DNA from: Oceanobacillus damuensis
Lineage (GTDB): Bacteria; Bacillota; Bacilli; Bacillales; Amphibacillaceae
Assembly: GCF_001618145.1 (NCBI RefSeq)
Contig: NZ_LQNF01000017.1
Coordinates: 19,835-83,834, forward strand
Direction: 5' to 3'
DNA: 64,000 bases
Numbering within the stretch: the stretch's first letter is position 1; each line of letters begins with the position of its first letter. The notes beneath the pieces are model-generated. The model ran no database searches. It saw only the letters and a program-made list of their open reading frames with translations, and was not told the origin of the DNA. The position numbers and the translations under genes are program-made. This document shows, one piece after another, positions 1 through 9,722 of this stretch.

Positions 1-579
1 AGCGGGATTCTTGTCTCAACCTTTATATTGCCACTATTGTTTTTGTCCGCTCTACTGCTCATTGTGAGCAGTATGAATGATAATTATAAAGTTACACACT
101 TAGCCAACTTGTTTAGATCCGTGGCTTTAGGAACCCTCGGAGTATTTCTTACCATATTTCTCGGTGTGATATCGGTTCAGGGCGCAGCCGCAGCAATCCA
201 GGATGGGATAGCCATGAAAACAGCCAAATTTATTACAGGCAATTTTATACCTGTTGTCGGCAGAACTTTCACCGATGCCGCAGACACTATATTAAGTGCC
301 TCACTCATACTCAAAAATGCTGTAGGAATGGCCGGCTTATTGATTGTACTCTTCATTGTACTGTTTCCGGCGATAAAAATAGCGGCAATTGCCCTCATCT
401 ATAAATTGGCCGCAGCTGCACTGCAGCCTATTGGTGGCGGACCGGTGATATCAACTTTAAATACGATCAGCAATTATATCCTATATATACTAGCCTGTCT
501 GCTGGCTGTATCACTGATGTTCTTATTGGCAATCGTTATTATCGTATCTGCCAGTAATATTACAATTCTGATGAGATAG
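1..579 (+). CDS. spoIIIAE: Stage III sporulation protein AE, C-terminal part (gene starts before the window)
   Basis: The frame is open from base 1 and ends at TAG 577-579, leaving about 192 residues against about 400 in the family, so the N-terminal half lies outside the window. The visible part is almost all hydrophobic helices with short loops, as in the multi-pass C-terminal region of SpoIIIAE, a component of the SpoIIIA-SpoIIQ channel in the mother-cell membrane around the engulfed forespore. Identification rests on this protein shape plus its place directly before spoIIIAF-AG-AH. It is probably transcribed from the sigma-E promoter of the operon, upstream of the window. Confidence 0.93.
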   Translation, partial: SGILVSTFILPLLFLSALLLIVSSMNDNYKVTHLANLFRSVALGTLGVFLTIFLGVISVQGAAAAIQDGIAMKTAKFITGNFIPVVGRTFTDAADTILSASLILKNAVGMAGLLIVLFIVLFPAIKIAAIALIYKLAAAALQPIGGGPVISTLNTISNYILYILACLLAVSLMFLLAIVIIVSASNITILMR

Positions 580-589
580 GGTGGGAGCA

Positions 590-1207
590 ATGGATGTACT
601 AATACAATGGGTAACACAAATCATATTATTTATTGTGATAGCTGCAATCATTGACTTGTTGGTCCCTGCAGATTCGATGAAGAAGTATATCAAATTAGCC
701 GTGGGATTGATTTTAATACTCATTCTGTTAAAACCTATCTTCCATGTTTTTAATACAGACATGGAGCAGACGATTGAAACCTCTATTAATCAGCTTGAAC
801 AGGAATATAAATTGAATGAAACAATAGAAAATCAGATCGAATTTCAAAAAAAAGAAATACAGGACAGTCAACATGCATATATTTTAGAACAAATGGCTGT
901 CCAATTGGAAAGTATTGCCGAGGACCCCTTAAAGGAGGAATATCAAGTAGAAATACAGACGATGGATTTTATATTTGATAATCCTGAAAATATTTCCTTT
1001 GAGGAGCTTGCTGAAGTCATTGTTTATATAAATGAAGCACAAAACGGGGAGGGAGCGGTGAATACAGTTGAAGATGTAGTAATCAATTCACAACACCAGC
1101 AGAATAATCAGGAAAAGGATACATCAGGAATGGAAGTATTGTTAATGGATGTATGGGAACTGACAGATAAGAAAGTATCTATCTATTGGGAGGGAGGGAC
1201 ATCTTGA
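590..1207 (+). CDS. spoIIIAF: Stage III sporulation protein AF
   Basis: About 205 residues. Two hydrophobic segments at the N-terminus (roughly residues 6-22 and 32-50) are followed by a charged soluble domain, the usual layout of SpoIIIAF in the forespore feeding-tube channel. I choose ATG 590, with GGTGGGAG as ribosome site, over the in-frame GTG 581 because it gives the short hydrophilic start typical of the family (MDVLIQW). It begins 10 bases after spoIIIAE, and its stop overlaps the start of spoIIIAG, pointing to translational coupling. Confidence 0.93.
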   Translation: MDVLIQWVTQIILFIVIAAIIDLLVPADSMKKYIKLAVGLILILILLKPIFHVFNTDMEQTIETSINQLEQEYKLNETIENQIEFQKKEIQDSQHAYILEQMAVQLESIAEDPLKEEYQVEIQTMDFIFDNPENISFEELAEVIVYINEAQNGEGAVNTVEDVVINSQHQQNNQEKDTSGMEVLLMDVWELTDKKVSIYWEGGTS

Positions 1208-1833
1208 AGAATAAAATGGATCATTTCTTTCGACCAAAAACAGATGATGACGGTGTCAAAAAACCATCAAGAAAATTAGGGTATCTTATAATACTGGGCC
1301 TGACAGGAGTATTCCTGATCATCATCAGCAATATTTTCTCATCAGAGGATGAGCCCGAAATAATGATGCAGTCTCAAAATGAAGAAGAACATTCATTGCA
1401 GGCTGACAATTCAGCAGAGTCATCTGCTTCAGATATAAATGAAATTGAAAGCAGGTTACAGCAGGAACTGGCAGGCATGCTTAATAAAATTCAAGGTTTG
1501 ACAGAGGCCGAGGTCATGATAAATCTTGATGCAACCAGTGCTAATATTTACAAAGAGAACTTGATGAGGGGGCAACAGACGACAGACGAAACAGATCAAA
1601 ATGGCGGCACAAGGAAAATCGAGGACCATACAGAGGAAAATCAGGTTGTGGTTATTCGGAAGGGAGATGAGGAAGTCCCTTTGTTAGTTCAGACGAAACA
1701 GCCGGAAGTAAGAGGGGTTTTTGTTGTAGCAAAAGGAGCAGATAACCCTTCACTAAAAAATCAGATAGTTGAATCTGTTTCACGTTTACTGGATGTTCCA
1801 ACCCATAAAATTTCTGTAATGCCAAAAAACTAA
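1204..1833 (+). CDS. spoIIIAG: Stage III sporulation protein AG
   Basis: About 209 residues. A short basic N-terminus, one membrane helix (GYLIILGLTGVFLIIIS) and an extracytoplasmic domain with the ring-building fold of secretion-channel proteins; SpoIIIAG forms the large ring of the SpoIIIA-IIQ channel. I place the start at TTG 1204, with GGGAGGGA just upstream, overlapping the spoIIIAF stop by four bases. The longer reading from TTG 1186 would translate the ribosome site. The end region (VVAKGADNPSLKNQIVESV) matches the conserved C-terminus of the family. Confidence 0.93.
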   Translation: MKNKMDHFFRPKTDDDGVKKPSRKLGYLIILGLTGVFLIIISNIFSSEDEPEIMMQSQNEEEHSLQADNSAESSASDINEIESRLQQELAGMLNKIQGLTEAEVMINLDATSANIYKENLMRGQQTTDETDQNGGTRKIEDHTEENQVVVIRKGDEEVPLLVQTKQPEVRGVFVVAKGADNPSLKNQIVESVSRLLDVPTHKISVMPKN

Positions 1834-1845
1834 GGAGGATTTTAC

Positions 1846-2403
1846 ATGTTAAAAAAACAAACGGTATGGCTTTTGACCATGTTAAGTCTAATGATTGTAT
1901 TGAGTGTCTATTATATAATCTCCCCAACGAGTGAAGATTTAGCTTATATTGATGATGGACAGGCTGAAAGTGAAGAAACTTCGACAATTGGAGAGGAAGG
2001 CGAGGATACTCTTGAGACTGAGGTTGACGATATTACCAACCTGGGAAAAGATGAACTTTTTACAACCATAAGGATGGAAATCCAGGATGAAAGAAGTATG
2101 AAAAAAGGAAGATTGACCGATATAGTGTCATCAGCATCCACAAATACAGATGAAAAGGAGCAAGCATTAAGAGACATTGACGTATTGGATGAGCTGTCTA
2201 CAAAAGAGACTATTCTGGAAGAGCAGATTGTTGGGTCCACAGGATACGAAGATGTACTTGTCAGATCTGACGGCAATAAAGTACACGTCCATGTAAAGGC
2301 TGATCAACTCTCCGAAACAGAGGTTGTCAATATTATGCAAATGGTAAGGGATGAGTTTGGTGATATTACCGCAGAAGTAAACTTTCAACCAACAGGGGAA
2401 TAA
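1846..2403 (+). CDS. spoIIIAH: Stage III sporulation protein AH
   Basis: 185 residues, somewhat shorter than the B. subtilis protein (218). AAGGAGG lies 9 bases before ATG. A single N-terminal membrane helix is followed by a very acidic linker (about residues 28-65) and a YscJ/FliF-like domain near the C-terminus that, by family knowledge, binds SpoIIQ across the intermembrane space. It is the last gene of the spoIIIA operon and is followed by a terminator hairpin. Confidence 0.93.
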   Translation: MLKKQTVWLLTMLSLMIVLSVYYIISPTSEDLAYIDDGQAESEETSTIGEEGEDTLETEVDDITNLGKDELFTTIRMEIQDERSMKKGRLTDIVSSASTNTDEKEQALRDIDVLDELSTKETILEEQIVGSTGYEDVLVRSDGNKVHVHVKADQLSETEVVNIMQMVRDEFGDITAEVNFQPTGE

Positions 2404-2435
2404 TCAAACAGTGAAATGAAATCATAGAGGAAATT

Positions 2436-2467
2436 AATCCAGACGCAGTGACGTCTGGATTTTCTGT
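2436..2467 (+). terminator. Intrinsic terminator of the spoIIIA operon
   Basis: Perfect 10-bp stem AATCCAGACG / CGTCTGGATT with a 6-base loop, followed by a short T-rich tract. It lies 33 bases after the spoIIIAH stop. Confidence 0.8.
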
Positions 2468-2589
2468 TACCTAGCATTTGTCATTCGCCTTGAAAATGTA
2501 TTACTGGTATAATTAGACTGGAACAAATAGTTCTAATTATTAAAATATGACTGCAGACTTGATGTTGTACACCCCTTTATCGTAAACTA

Positions 2590-2619
2590 TTAACAGGTGT
2601 TATTAGTACCTAATATAAA
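2590..2619 (+). promoter_or_regulatory. Possible accBC promoter with FapR-like operator
   Basis: TTAGTACCTAATATAAA (2603-2619) matches the FapR consensus TTAGTACCT-RRTACTAA (from memory) in all nine bases of the first half and most of the second. It overlaps a candidate sigma-A promoter, TTAACA (2590-2595) and an AT-rich -10 about 17 bases later. FapR is the malonyl-CoA-sensing repressor of lipid synthesis. The site is 60 bases before accB, which makes repression of acetyl-CoA carboxylase plausible. Binding is inferred from sequence only. Confidence 0.45.
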
Positions 2620-2678
2620 ACCCTTCCAAATGACTGCACGTATCATGATAAAACATTTCAATTAAGAGAGGTGCCAAA

Positions 2679-3173
2679 ATGCTGAAAGTACAGGAAATAC
2701 GAGAAATAATAAAACTGATAGACCAATCAAGCATTAACGAATTTACGTATGAAACAAATGGTACAAGTATTTCGCTTAAAAAAGATCAAAATGGAACAGC
2801 AGCCAAGCAGCCGGCAGCAACTGCACAACAACAAAACGCAGTTGAACAAATACCGCAGCAGCAAGTTCCAGTGGAACAAGTCCAGACAGAACAAGAGCCG
2901 GTTAAGGAAGAAAGTGGAAACAACGCAGACTATGATTATGAGATCGTTTCCCCAATGGTAGGAACCTTTTATACAGCTTCATCACCGGAAAATGACCCAT
3001 TTGTTTCAACAGGAAGTTCTGTTCAGCCGGATACAGTCGTATGTATTGTAGAAGCAATGAAATTATTCAATGAAATTGAAGCAGAGGTATCCGGAGAAAT
3101 TGTTGAAATTATAGCTGAAAATGGACAGTTGGTTGAATACGGCCAACCATTATTCAGAGTAAAGAAGAAGTAA
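2679..3173 (+). CDS. accB: Biotin carboxyl carrier protein of acetyl-CoA carboxylase
   Basis: 164 residues. An N-terminal helical segment, a Gln/Pro/Val-rich flexible linker (about 41-80) and a C-terminal biotinyl domain with the EAMK motif; Lys128 should carry biotin. The protein shuttles the carboxyl group between AccC and the AccDA transferase in the first step of fatty-acid synthesis. The ribosome site GAGAGGTG precedes ATG 2679. accC begins 13 bases after the stop, so the two are one transcription unit. Confidence 0.97.
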   Translation: MLKVQEIREIIKLIDQSSINEFTYETNGTSISLKKDQNGTAAKQPAATAQQQNAVEQIPQQQVPVEQVQTEQEPVKEESGNNADYDYEIVSPMVGTFYTASSPENDPFVSTGSSVQPDTVVCIVEAMKLFNEIEAEVSGEIVEIIAENGQLVEYGQPLFRVKKK

Positions 3174-3186
3174 GGGGATGGAGCAA

Positions 3187-4545
3187 TTGATTAAAAAACT
3201 GTTAGTTGCTAACAGGGGAGAGATTGCAGTCCGGATTATCCGAGCTTGTAAAGAACTCGATATAGAAACTGTGGCGGTCTACTCGGAAGCAGATAAAGAA
3301 TCATTGCATGTGCAATTGGCTGATGAGGCATACTGCATTGGACCGAAGCTAAGTAAAGACAGTTATTTGAACTTCACAAATATCATAAGTGTGGCTTTGT
3401 TGACAGGAGTGGATGCGATCCACCCTGGATATGGATTCTTGGCGGAGAATGCAGACTTTGCTGAAATCTGCAAGGCATGCAATGTTATTTTTGTAGGACC
3501 TACCCCTGAAGCAATTCAAAAAATGGGAATTAAAGATGTTGCAAGAGAAACAATGAAACAAGCAAACGTACCTATTGTTCCTGGGTCTGATGGTATCATT
3601 GAAAATGAAGAACAGGCAATGGAAGTAGCCAATCAAATTGGCTACCCCGTTATCATAAAAGCAACGGCCGGCGGTGGAGGTAAGGGTATTCGCGTAGCCA
3701 GGACAGAAGATGACCTGATCAAAGGAATTCGGGTAACTCAAAAGGAAGCTGAAACAGCGTTTGGAAATCCAGGAGTCTATATTGAAAAATTCATTGAAGA
3801 TTTCCGACATGTTGAAATCCAAGTATTAGCTGACACTTTTGGCAATACGGTACACTTAGGTGAGAGGGATTGTACGATTCAACGGAGATTGCAAAAACTG
3901 GTCGAGGAGACACCTTCACCGGCCCTGACTCCTGAAATACGTGCCAAGATGGGTGAAGCATCTGTTAATGCTGCCAAAGCTGTTAGCTACGTTGGTGCAG
4001 GTACAATTGAGTTTATTTTTGATAGAAAAAGCAAGGAATTCTATTTTATGGAAATGAACACTCGAATCCAGGTTGAACATCCGGTAACAGAAATGGTTAC
4101 AGGTGTCGATCTGATTAAGGAGCAGATTCGTATTGCCAATGGGGAGAAACTCTCGTTTAAGCAGGAGGAAATCGAATTTAACGGATGGGCGATAGAATGC
4201 AGAATAAATGCTGAAAACCCATATAAAAACTTCATGCCGTCTGCAGGAGAAATTAAAATGTATCTTCCTCCTGGTGGTTTCGGCGTAAGAGTTGATTCAG
4301 CAGCCTACTCAGGATATAAAATCCCGCCTTATTACGATTCGATGATAGCAAAATTAATTACCTATGCTCCTACCAGGGAAGAAGCTGTAAAGCGTATGAA
4401 ACGTGCGCTTGATGAATTTGTTGTTGAAGGTGTGCACACCACGATTCCGTTCCACCATCAAATTATGGATCATGATGTATTTTTGAAAGGTGACTTCAAT
4501 ACGAATTTCCTGGAAGAAAATCCCATTCTCGAAAAAAAGCATTAA
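3187..4545 (+). CDS. accC: Acetyl-CoA carboxylase, biotin carboxylase subunit
   Basis: About 452 residues, close to the family norm of 450. It carboxylates the biotin on AccB using ATP and bicarbonate. The Rossmann-like N-terminus starts [15 protein letters not shown]. An ATP-grasp domain carries the glycine-rich loop GGGGKG (about 162-167) and the [14 protein letters not shown] active-site stretch, followed by the C-terminal cap. I choose TTG 3187 because AGGGG sits 8 bases upstream and homologues start at this residue; ATG 3178 is possible but nearly abuts the ribosome site. Confidence 0.95.
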   Translation: MIKKLLVANRGEIAVRIIRACKELDIETVAVYSEADKESLHVQLADEAYCIGPKLSKDSYLNFTNIISVALLTGVDAIHPGYGFLAENADFAEICKACNVIFVGPTPEAIQKMGIKDVARETMKQANVPIVPGSDGIIENEEQAMEVANQIGYPVIIKATAGGGGKGIRVARTEDDLIKGIRVTQKEAETAFGNPGVYIEKFIEDFRHVEIQVLADTFGNTVHLGERDCTIQRRLQKLVEETPSPALTPEIRAKMGEASVNAAKAVSYVGAGTIEFIFDRKSKEFYFMEMNTRIQVEHPVTEMVTGVDLIKEQIRIANGEKLSFKQEEIEFNGWAIECRINAENPYKNFMPSAGEIKMYLPPGGFGVRVDSAAYSGYKIPPYYDSMIAKLITYAPTREEAVKRMKRALDEFVVEGVHTTIPFHHQIMDHDVFLKGDFNTNFLEENPILEKKH

Positions 4546-4569
4546 ATGTATCCGTAAAGGAGTGATCGC

Positions 4570-4965
4570 ATGAGTGAACAGCCATTACTGGAAGTAAGTG
4601 ATAACACTGCTTTAGGAAAAGTGGAAATTGCTCCTGAAGTAATAGAAGTCATTGCGGGAATTTCGGCTACAGAAGTAGAAGGTATTTTTGCGATGAGAGG
4701 TAATTTTGCTTCTGGTGTTGCAGAGCGTCTAGGCAAGAAGGCTCACAGTAAAGGGGTAAAAGTGGAATTGACTGATGATGGAGTCATCATAGATATCTTC
4801 GTCATTCTTAATTTTGGTGTATCCATTCCGCATGTTGCACAGAAGATCCAGACCAATATCAGACAAACACTGGCAACAATGACTGCCATTGAGTTGCAGG
4901 AAGTAAATGTCCATGTGGTTGGTATTCACATGGAAGAAAAAGAATACACTGAAACTGAAGAGTAA
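4570..4965 (+). CDS. yqhY: Asp23/Gls24 family envelope stress protein (YqhY type)
   Basis: 131 residues, with AAAGGAG 8 bases before ATG. The central region (APEVIEVIAGISATEVEGIFAM) is the Asp23 signature. The protein is soluble with no signal or membrane segment. In Bacillus, yqhY lies directly behind accBC as here, and the product has been linked to control of acetyl-CoA carboxylase activity. That role is family knowledge, supported here only by the conserved position. A terminator follows. Confidence 0.9.
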   Translation: MSEQPLLEVSDNTALGKVEIAPEVIEVIAGISATEVEGIFAMRGNFASGVAERLGKKAHSKGVKVELTDDGVIIDIFVILNFGVSIPHVAQKIQTNIRQTLATMTAIELQEVNVHVVGIHMEEKEYTETEE

Positions 4966-4975
4966 AGTCATGTTT

Positions 4976-5013
4976 GCACAGACCGGGTCATTCCCCTTGG
5001 TCTGTGCTTTATT
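4976..5013 (+). terminator. Terminator after accBC-yqhY
   Basis: Nine-bp stem GCACAGACC / GGTCTGTGC with a 14-base loop followed by TTTATTCATTT, 10 bases after the yqhY stop. Confidence 0.75.
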
Positions 5014-5111
5014 CATTTATATCCACAATGGATAGTTTCTAGCAAAGCCAGGTTAATCATGTTATTATTTGTAGGAGCATACTATTGGCAGTTAAAAGGA
5101 GTTTTTGATCA

Positions 5112-5492
5112 ATGAAACGACATACAGCAAGAGAAAAAGCATTTCAAATACTTTTCCAGCTTGATATAAATGATAATGAACCGCAACAGGCAATCGAAGC
5201 GTTTCTGGAATCGGAAGAGAGTGACGAATTTTTGAAAATGCTTGTAGAAGGTGTTACAGAGCATAGAGAAAAGATTGATTCAATCATATCGGACAATCTT
5301 GAAAACTGGACAATCAACCGGATTGCTTCTGTAGAAAGAACAATTCTTAGAATTGCCACGTTTGAATTACATTTCATAGAAGAAGTTCCTAAAAATGTTT
5401 CAATCAACGAAGCAGTTGAATTAGGAAATACATATGGTGATGACAAATCAGGAAAGTTTATCAATGGTGTACTATCAAAGATAATCGCATAA
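5112..5492 (+). CDS. nusB: Transcription antitermination protein NusB
   Basis: 126 residues, all-helical, with the typical RNA-binding N-terminus (KRHTAREKAFQILFQLD) and the C-terminal GNTYGDDKSGKFINGVL stretch of NusB. With NusE (S10) it binds boxA of rRNA leaders and supports processive rRNA transcription. AAAAGGAG precedes ATG 5112. It starts the run nusB-folD-xseA-xseB-ispA, whose genes are tightly packed or overlapping. Confidence 0.96.
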   Translation: MKRHTAREKAFQILFQLDINDNEPQQAIEAFLESEESDEFLKMLVEGVTEHREKIDSIISDNLENWTINRIASVERTILRIATFELHFIEEVPKNVSINEAVELGNTYGDDKSGKFINGVLSKIIA

Positions 5493-5507
5493 GGAGGACG
5501 TTTGATT

Positions 5508-6365
5508 ATGACAGCTCAAATAATAAATGGAAAAGAATTATCCGCAGACCTCAAGCAGGAAATGAAAGCGGAAGTTGAAACATTGAAGCAAAAAGGATTG
5601 ACACCGCATTTGACCGTAATTCTTGTAGGTGATAATCCCGCATCGAAATCCTATGTTAAGGGGAAGGAGAAAGCTGCTGCTGAAACCGGTATTTCCTCAT
5701 CACTAATTGAATTGCCGGATTCGACATCAGAAAATGATTTGCTGCAATTGATTAAAGAATTGAATGAAGATACGTCTGTTCATGGGATTCTTGTACAACT
5801 GCCACTGCCCGAACAGATTAGTGAACAGAAGGTGATCGAGACAATCCACCCTGATAAAGATGTGGATGGTTTTCATCCGATTAATATCGGTAAGATGATG
5901 ACTGGTGAAGATACTTTCCTTCCTTGTACACCTTACGGGATTATAACAATGATGAAGTCGAAAAACATACCGCTGGAAGGTAAGCATGCAGTTGTTATCG
6001 GTCGCAGCAACATTGTCGGAAAACCTGTCGGACAACTTCTGTTAAACGAAAATGCAACAGTTACCTATTGCCACTCAAAAACAAAAAATTTAAAAGAACT
6101 TGCAGCAAATGCGGATATTCTTATTGCAGCAATTGGCAGAGCGCACGCGTTAACAGGCGAATATGTTAAGGACGGTGCAGTTGTCATTGACGTGGGGATT
6201 AACCGGCAAGCGGATGGAAAACTAACCGGAGATGTTGATTTTGAGAGTGCAAAGGAGAAAGCATCCTTTATTACACCAGTTCCCCGCGGAGTGGGCCCTA
6301 TGACAATCACAATGCTCCTTAAAAATACCATTAAGGCTGCTAAAGGACTGTCTGCTATTGAATGA
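5508..6365 (+). CDS. folD: Methylenetetrahydrofolate dehydrogenase / cyclohydrolase
   Basis: 285 residues. A bifunctional cytosolic enzyme that interconverts methylene-, methenyl- and 10-formyl-tetrahydrofolate for purine and formyl-Met synthesis. Visible signatures are the catalytic region around SYVKGKEKAA, VQLPLPEQI and the cofactor motif VIGRSNIVGKPVG. I place the start at ATG 5508 (MTAQIING), 10 bases after AAGGAGG; TTG 5502 in the same frame is closer but does not fit homologues. Its stop overlaps the xseA start. Confidence 0.96.
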   Translation: MTAQIINGKELSADLKQEMKAEVETLKQKGLTPHLTVILVGDNPASKSYVKGKEKAAAETGISSSLIELPDSTSENDLLQLIKELNEDTSVHGILVQLPLPEQISEQKVIETIHPDKDVDGFHPINIGKMMTGEDTFLPCTPYGIITMMKSKNIPLEGKHAVVIGRSNIVGKPVGQLLLNENATVTYCHSKTKNLKELAANADILIAAIGRAHALTGEYVKDGAVVIDVGINRQADGKLTGDVDFESAKEKASFITPVPRGVGPMTITMLLKNTIKAAKGLSAIE

Positions 6366-7713
6366 TAAATATTTGACGGTTACTGCGCTGACGAAGTATA
6401 TCAAACGAAAAATAGATACCGATCCCCATTTAAGCAATATATGGCTGCGTGGGGAAATATCAAATTTTAAACACCACAGCCGCGGTCATATGTATATGAC
6501 CCTCAAAGATAATCAGGCAAAAATTCAGGCCGTTATGTTTGCAGGTAACAACAGGAATATGAAATTCAGGCCTGAAAATGGAATGAATGTATTGATTAGA
6601 GGGGAAATAAGCGTATATGAGACCTATGGCCAATATCAGTTGTATATTCAGCAAATGGAACCAGATGGTATCGGTGCCTTATACTTGGCCTTTGAGCAAT
6701 TAAAAGAAAAGTTACATAAGGAAGGTCTTTTTGAAGACAGCTACAAGAAGCAATTACCTCCCTACCCTGAAAATATCGGAATCATAACATCACCTACTGG
6801 GGCTGCTGTAAGAGATATCATTACAACAATTAAAAGAAGATATCCCATTGCTTCTCTAACCGTTATACCCGTATTGGTTCAAGGTCCACATGCCGCTGAT
6901 TCCATAAAAAATGCGATACAAAATGCCAATGATAACGAGAGGTTCGATACGCTCATCGTTGGTCGTGGCGGGGGATCAATCGAAGAACTTTGGAGTTTCA
7001 ACGAAGAAATTGTTGCAAGAGCCATATTTGAGTCAAAGATACCTGTTATATCAGCTGTTGGACACGAGACAGACGTTACAATAAGTGACTTTGTTGCTGA
7101 TTTGCGAGCTCCTACACCTACAGGGGCTGCAGAACTCGCAGTTCCATCACAGCAGGAATTGCTGGACAGAGTTGATGCAATCAGGAAAACACTCAGCAGG
7201 GATCTGGATCGGGAAATCAGCAATCGCAAGCAATATTTGGCACGTCTATTACAGTCTTATGCATTTCGCTATCCTGAACAGCTAGTGAAACAGAAAGAAC
7301 AAGAACTGGACAATTACCTGGAAAAGCTTGAACGAAGTATGATAAAAAACAATAAAGATAAAGAAGCACAATTTACACATCTAATCAGAAGGATAAATTC
7401 CCAGCACCCAGAAAAACAGCTTGAGCAGGCGAAAATCAATCTCGATAAAGCAATCAAGCAGCAAAACGATTCCATGAAACAGATAATCGAAAGAAAAGCG
7501 GTTAAATTGGAAAATAATATGGATAAATTAACGTTGGTCAACCCATTGGAAATAATGAAACGGGGCTTTGCCTTACCTTATACAGCAGAGGGGAAGATTA
7601 TAAGATCTGTGAAGAAGGTAAGCCAAAAAGACATGATATCTGTTAATTTGAGCGATGGTAACTTAAATTGTCAGGTCTTGACTATTGAGGAGGATCCTAC
7701 CAATGAAAAATGA
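6358..7713 (+). CDS. xseA: Exodeoxyribonuclease VII large subunit
   Basis: 451 residues. An N-terminal OB-fold (about 8-105) is followed by the nuclease domain with [15 protein letters not shown] and [11 protein letters not shown], and a long charged coiled-coil C-terminus that binds XseB. It degrades single-stranded DNA to short oligonucleotides. The start is TTG 6358, overlapping folD by 8 bases, with AAAGGA upstream; homologues begin at the same place ([14 protein letters not shown]). The end overlaps xseB by 11 bases. Confidence 0.95.
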   Translation: MNDKYLTVTALTKYIKRKIDTDPHLSNIWLRGEISNFKHHSRGHMYMTLKDNQAKIQAVMFAGNNRNMKFRPENGMNVLIRGEISVYETYGQYQLYIQQMEPDGIGALYLAFEQLKEKLHKEGLFEDSYKKQLPPYPENIGIITSPTGAAVRDIITTIKRRYPIASLTVIPVLVQGPHAADSIKNAIQNANDNERFDTLIVGRGGGSIEELWSFNEEIVARAIFESKIPVISAVGHETDVTISDFVADLRAPTPTGAAELAVPSQQELLDRVDAIRKTLSRDLDREISNRKQYLARLLQSYAFRYPEQLVKQKEQELDNYLEKLERSMIKNNKDKEAQFTHLIRRINSQHPEKQLEQAKINLDKAIKQQNDSMKQIIERKAVKLENNMDKLTLVNPLEIMKRGFALPYTAEGKIIRSVKKVSQKDMISVNLSDGNLNCQVLTIEEDPTNEK

Positions 7714-7936
7714 ACAGATAACTTTTGAAGAGGCAATGGAAAAACTGGAAATGATTGTATCTAAGCTTGAGGAGGGGGATGTACCTCTTGAGAAAGCAAT
7801 TAACTACTATCAGGACGGTATGAATCTTTCAAAAATATGTGGCGATAAATTGAAAAATGTTCAGGAAAAAATGACCCAGATTATGAATGAACAAGGTGAA
7901 TTGGAACCATTCGATATACAGGAGGAAGAAGAATAA
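7703..7936 (+). CDS. xseB: Exodeoxyribonuclease VII small subunit
   Basis: 77 residues with the family pattern [33 protein letters not shown]: two helices that pair with the XseA coiled coil. The start is ATG 7703, preceded by GAGGAGG; the in-frame TTG 7685 would translate the ribosome site. The gene overlaps xseA and ends one base before the ispA start codon, so the three are probably co-translated. Confidence 0.95.
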   Translation: MKNEQITFEEAMEKLEMIVSKLEEGDVPLEKAINYYQDGMNLSKICGDKLKNVQEKMTQIMNEQGELEPFDIQEEEE

Positions 7937-7937
7937 C

Positions 7938-8825
7938 GTGAAAGCGAATCTTTCGGACTATATAAATAAATATAAAGAAATTATTCAAACGGAATACAAT
8001 CAACATATACAGGAGTTGGATATACCGGAGCAATTGAAAAAATCGATGCTTTATTCACTGGATGCCGGCGGAAAAAGACTTCGTCCGGTTTTATTAATAG
8101 CAAGCTACGAAGGATATGGAAAAAATAATGTTGATAAAGTTCTATCTTCCGCAATCGCTCTGGAAATGATTCACACATATTCTTTAATCCATGATGATTT
8201 ACCTGCGATGGACGATGATGATTATCGCCGGGGAATGCCAACAAACCATAAGGTATTTGATGAAGCTACAGCTATACTGGCTGGAGATGCATTACTAACC
8301 TACAGTTTCGAACTTATTGCGAACGACCCACTGCTTAATGACAAAGAAAAAGTGAATATTATTCAAATGCTCGCTTCCTGCAGTGGTCCAAAAGGGATGG
8401 TAGGTGGACAAATTCTGGATATGGAAGCAGAGGATAAACCGGTTTCCCTGGAAGAAATGGAACAAATACATGCTTTAAAAACAGGCGAACTTTTGAAATT
8501 CGCCATCCATACTGGGGCATATCTAGGAGAAGCAACCAATGAACAACTCCTCCATTTAAAAGAATTTTCCCATTATCTTGGACTCATTTTCCAGGTGCAG
8601 GACGATATTCTAGATGTGACCGGCGAACAGGAAAAGTTGGGAAAACCTGTCGGAAGTGATACAGGGAATATGAAGAGCACATATCCAAAGCTGCTAGGTA
8701 TTGACGGAGCCATAAAACAAAAGGAAATCTATGTCGAAAAAGCCAAACAGGCATTAGCTGGAGCAGGGGCTGCAGATTCTAATTTAAGGGCTTTAACTGA
8801 CTATTTCAGTAACAGGGATCACTAA
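7938..8825 (+). CDS. ispA: Polyprenyl (farnesyl) diphosphate synthase
   Basis: 295 residues. It condenses IPP with DMAPP/GPP to farnesyl diphosphate for undecaprenyl and quinone side chains. Two aspartate-rich metal motifs are visible: DDLPAMD (about 86-92) and QVQDDILD further on, plus the GGKRLRP start motif. The start is GTG 7938 directly after xseB. In B. subtilis dxs follows ispA; here only 41 bases separate it from the next gene and no dxs is present. Confidence 0.94.
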   Translation: MKANLSDYINKYKEIIQTEYNQHIQELDIPEQLKKSMLYSLDAGGKRLRPVLLIASYEGYGKNNVDKVLSSAIALEMIHTYSLIHDDLPAMDDDDYRRGMPTNHKVFDEATAILAGDALLTYSFELIANDPLLNDKEKVNIIQMLASCSGPKGMVGGQILDMEAEDKPVSLEEMEQIHALKTGELLKFAIHTGAYLGEATNEQLLHLKEFSHYLGLIFQVQDDILDVTGEQEKLGKPVGSDTGNMKSTYPKLLGIDGAIKQKEIYVEKAKQALAGAGAADSNLRALTDYFSNRDH

Positions 8826-8866
8826 ATCGGGAGAGTTAAAAAAGTTCATAGTAAAGGAAATTTCAA

Positions 8867-9700
8867 ATGAGTAAAAAACGACTGGATGAATTATTGGTCG
8901 AAAAACAATTTGTTGAAACGATTGATAAAGCAAAACGCGTGATCATGGCAGGATTGGTTTTCTCGGAACAGATGCGACTTGATAAGCCTGGAATGAAAGT
9001 GGATGAAAATTCTCCAATAGTCGTTAAAGGCAAATCGATTAAATATGTTGGCCGTGGAGGACTGAAACTTGAAAAAGCATTGAATTATTTCGGCATATCT
9101 GCAAAAGATAAAACATTCATCGATATCGGTTCTTCAACTGGTGGGTTTACTGATTGCGCCCTTCAGCACGGTGCACGTTTATGCTATGCAATTGATGTCG
9201 GTTATAATCAATTGGATTGGAAACTAAGAAATGACGAGAGAGTAGTTGTCATGGAACGTACAAATTTCCGCCATGTGACTCCAGACATGCTTAAAGACGG
9301 AGAGCCAGATTTGGCGTCGATTGATGTTTCATTCATTTCCTTGAAATTGATGTTACCGGTGCTAAAACAGCTTTTGGCAGAGAACAGCGATGTGATTGTT
9401 CTCATTAAACCACAATTCGAAGCTAAAAAGGAGCAAGTGGGGAATAAAGGGATTGTCCGGGACAAATCTGTCCATATTGATGTATTAACCCGAATAATTG
9501 CATTCGCTGCAAAAGAGGGATACCAATTCATTAATTTAACCTTCTCTCCTATAACTGGAGGTGAAGGAAACATTGAATTCCTGGCACATTTCAGATGGGA
9601 AAAGAACGTACAGATCAATGAATTTCACGAAATGGATATAACGCAAACAGTGGAGGATGCCCATCGATTGCTATATCCTTCTGATCAGCAGCTAAACTAG
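8867..9700 (+). CDS. yqxC: TlyA-family 2'-O-methyltransferase with S4 domain (YqxC type)
   Basis: 277 residues. An N-terminal S4 RNA-binding domain (about 1-65, [24 protein letters not shown]) is joined to an FtsJ-like SAM-dependent methyltransferase; the SAM motif [12 protein letters not shown] lies near 85-97 and SIDVSFISL further on. TlyA proteins methylate riboses in rRNA in some actinobacteria; whether the Bacillaceae member has the same target is not shown. Genomic position before argR-recN is conserved. Confidence 0.9.
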   Translation: MSKKRLDELLVEKQFVETIDKAKRVIMAGLVFSEQMRLDKPGMKVDENSPIVVKGKSIKYVGRGGLKLEKALNYFGISAKDKTFIDIGSSTGGFTDCALQHGARLCYAIDVGYNQLDWKLRNDERVVVMERTNFRHVTPDMLKDGEPDLASIDVSFISLKLMLPVLKQLLAENSDVIVLIKPQFEAKKEQVGNKGIVRDKSVHIDVLTRIIAFAAKEGYQFINLTFSPITGGEGNIEFLAHFRWEKNVQINEFHEMDITQTVEDAHRLLYPSDQQLN

Positions 9701-9722
9701 GGAATATTTAAGGGGGTGTACC

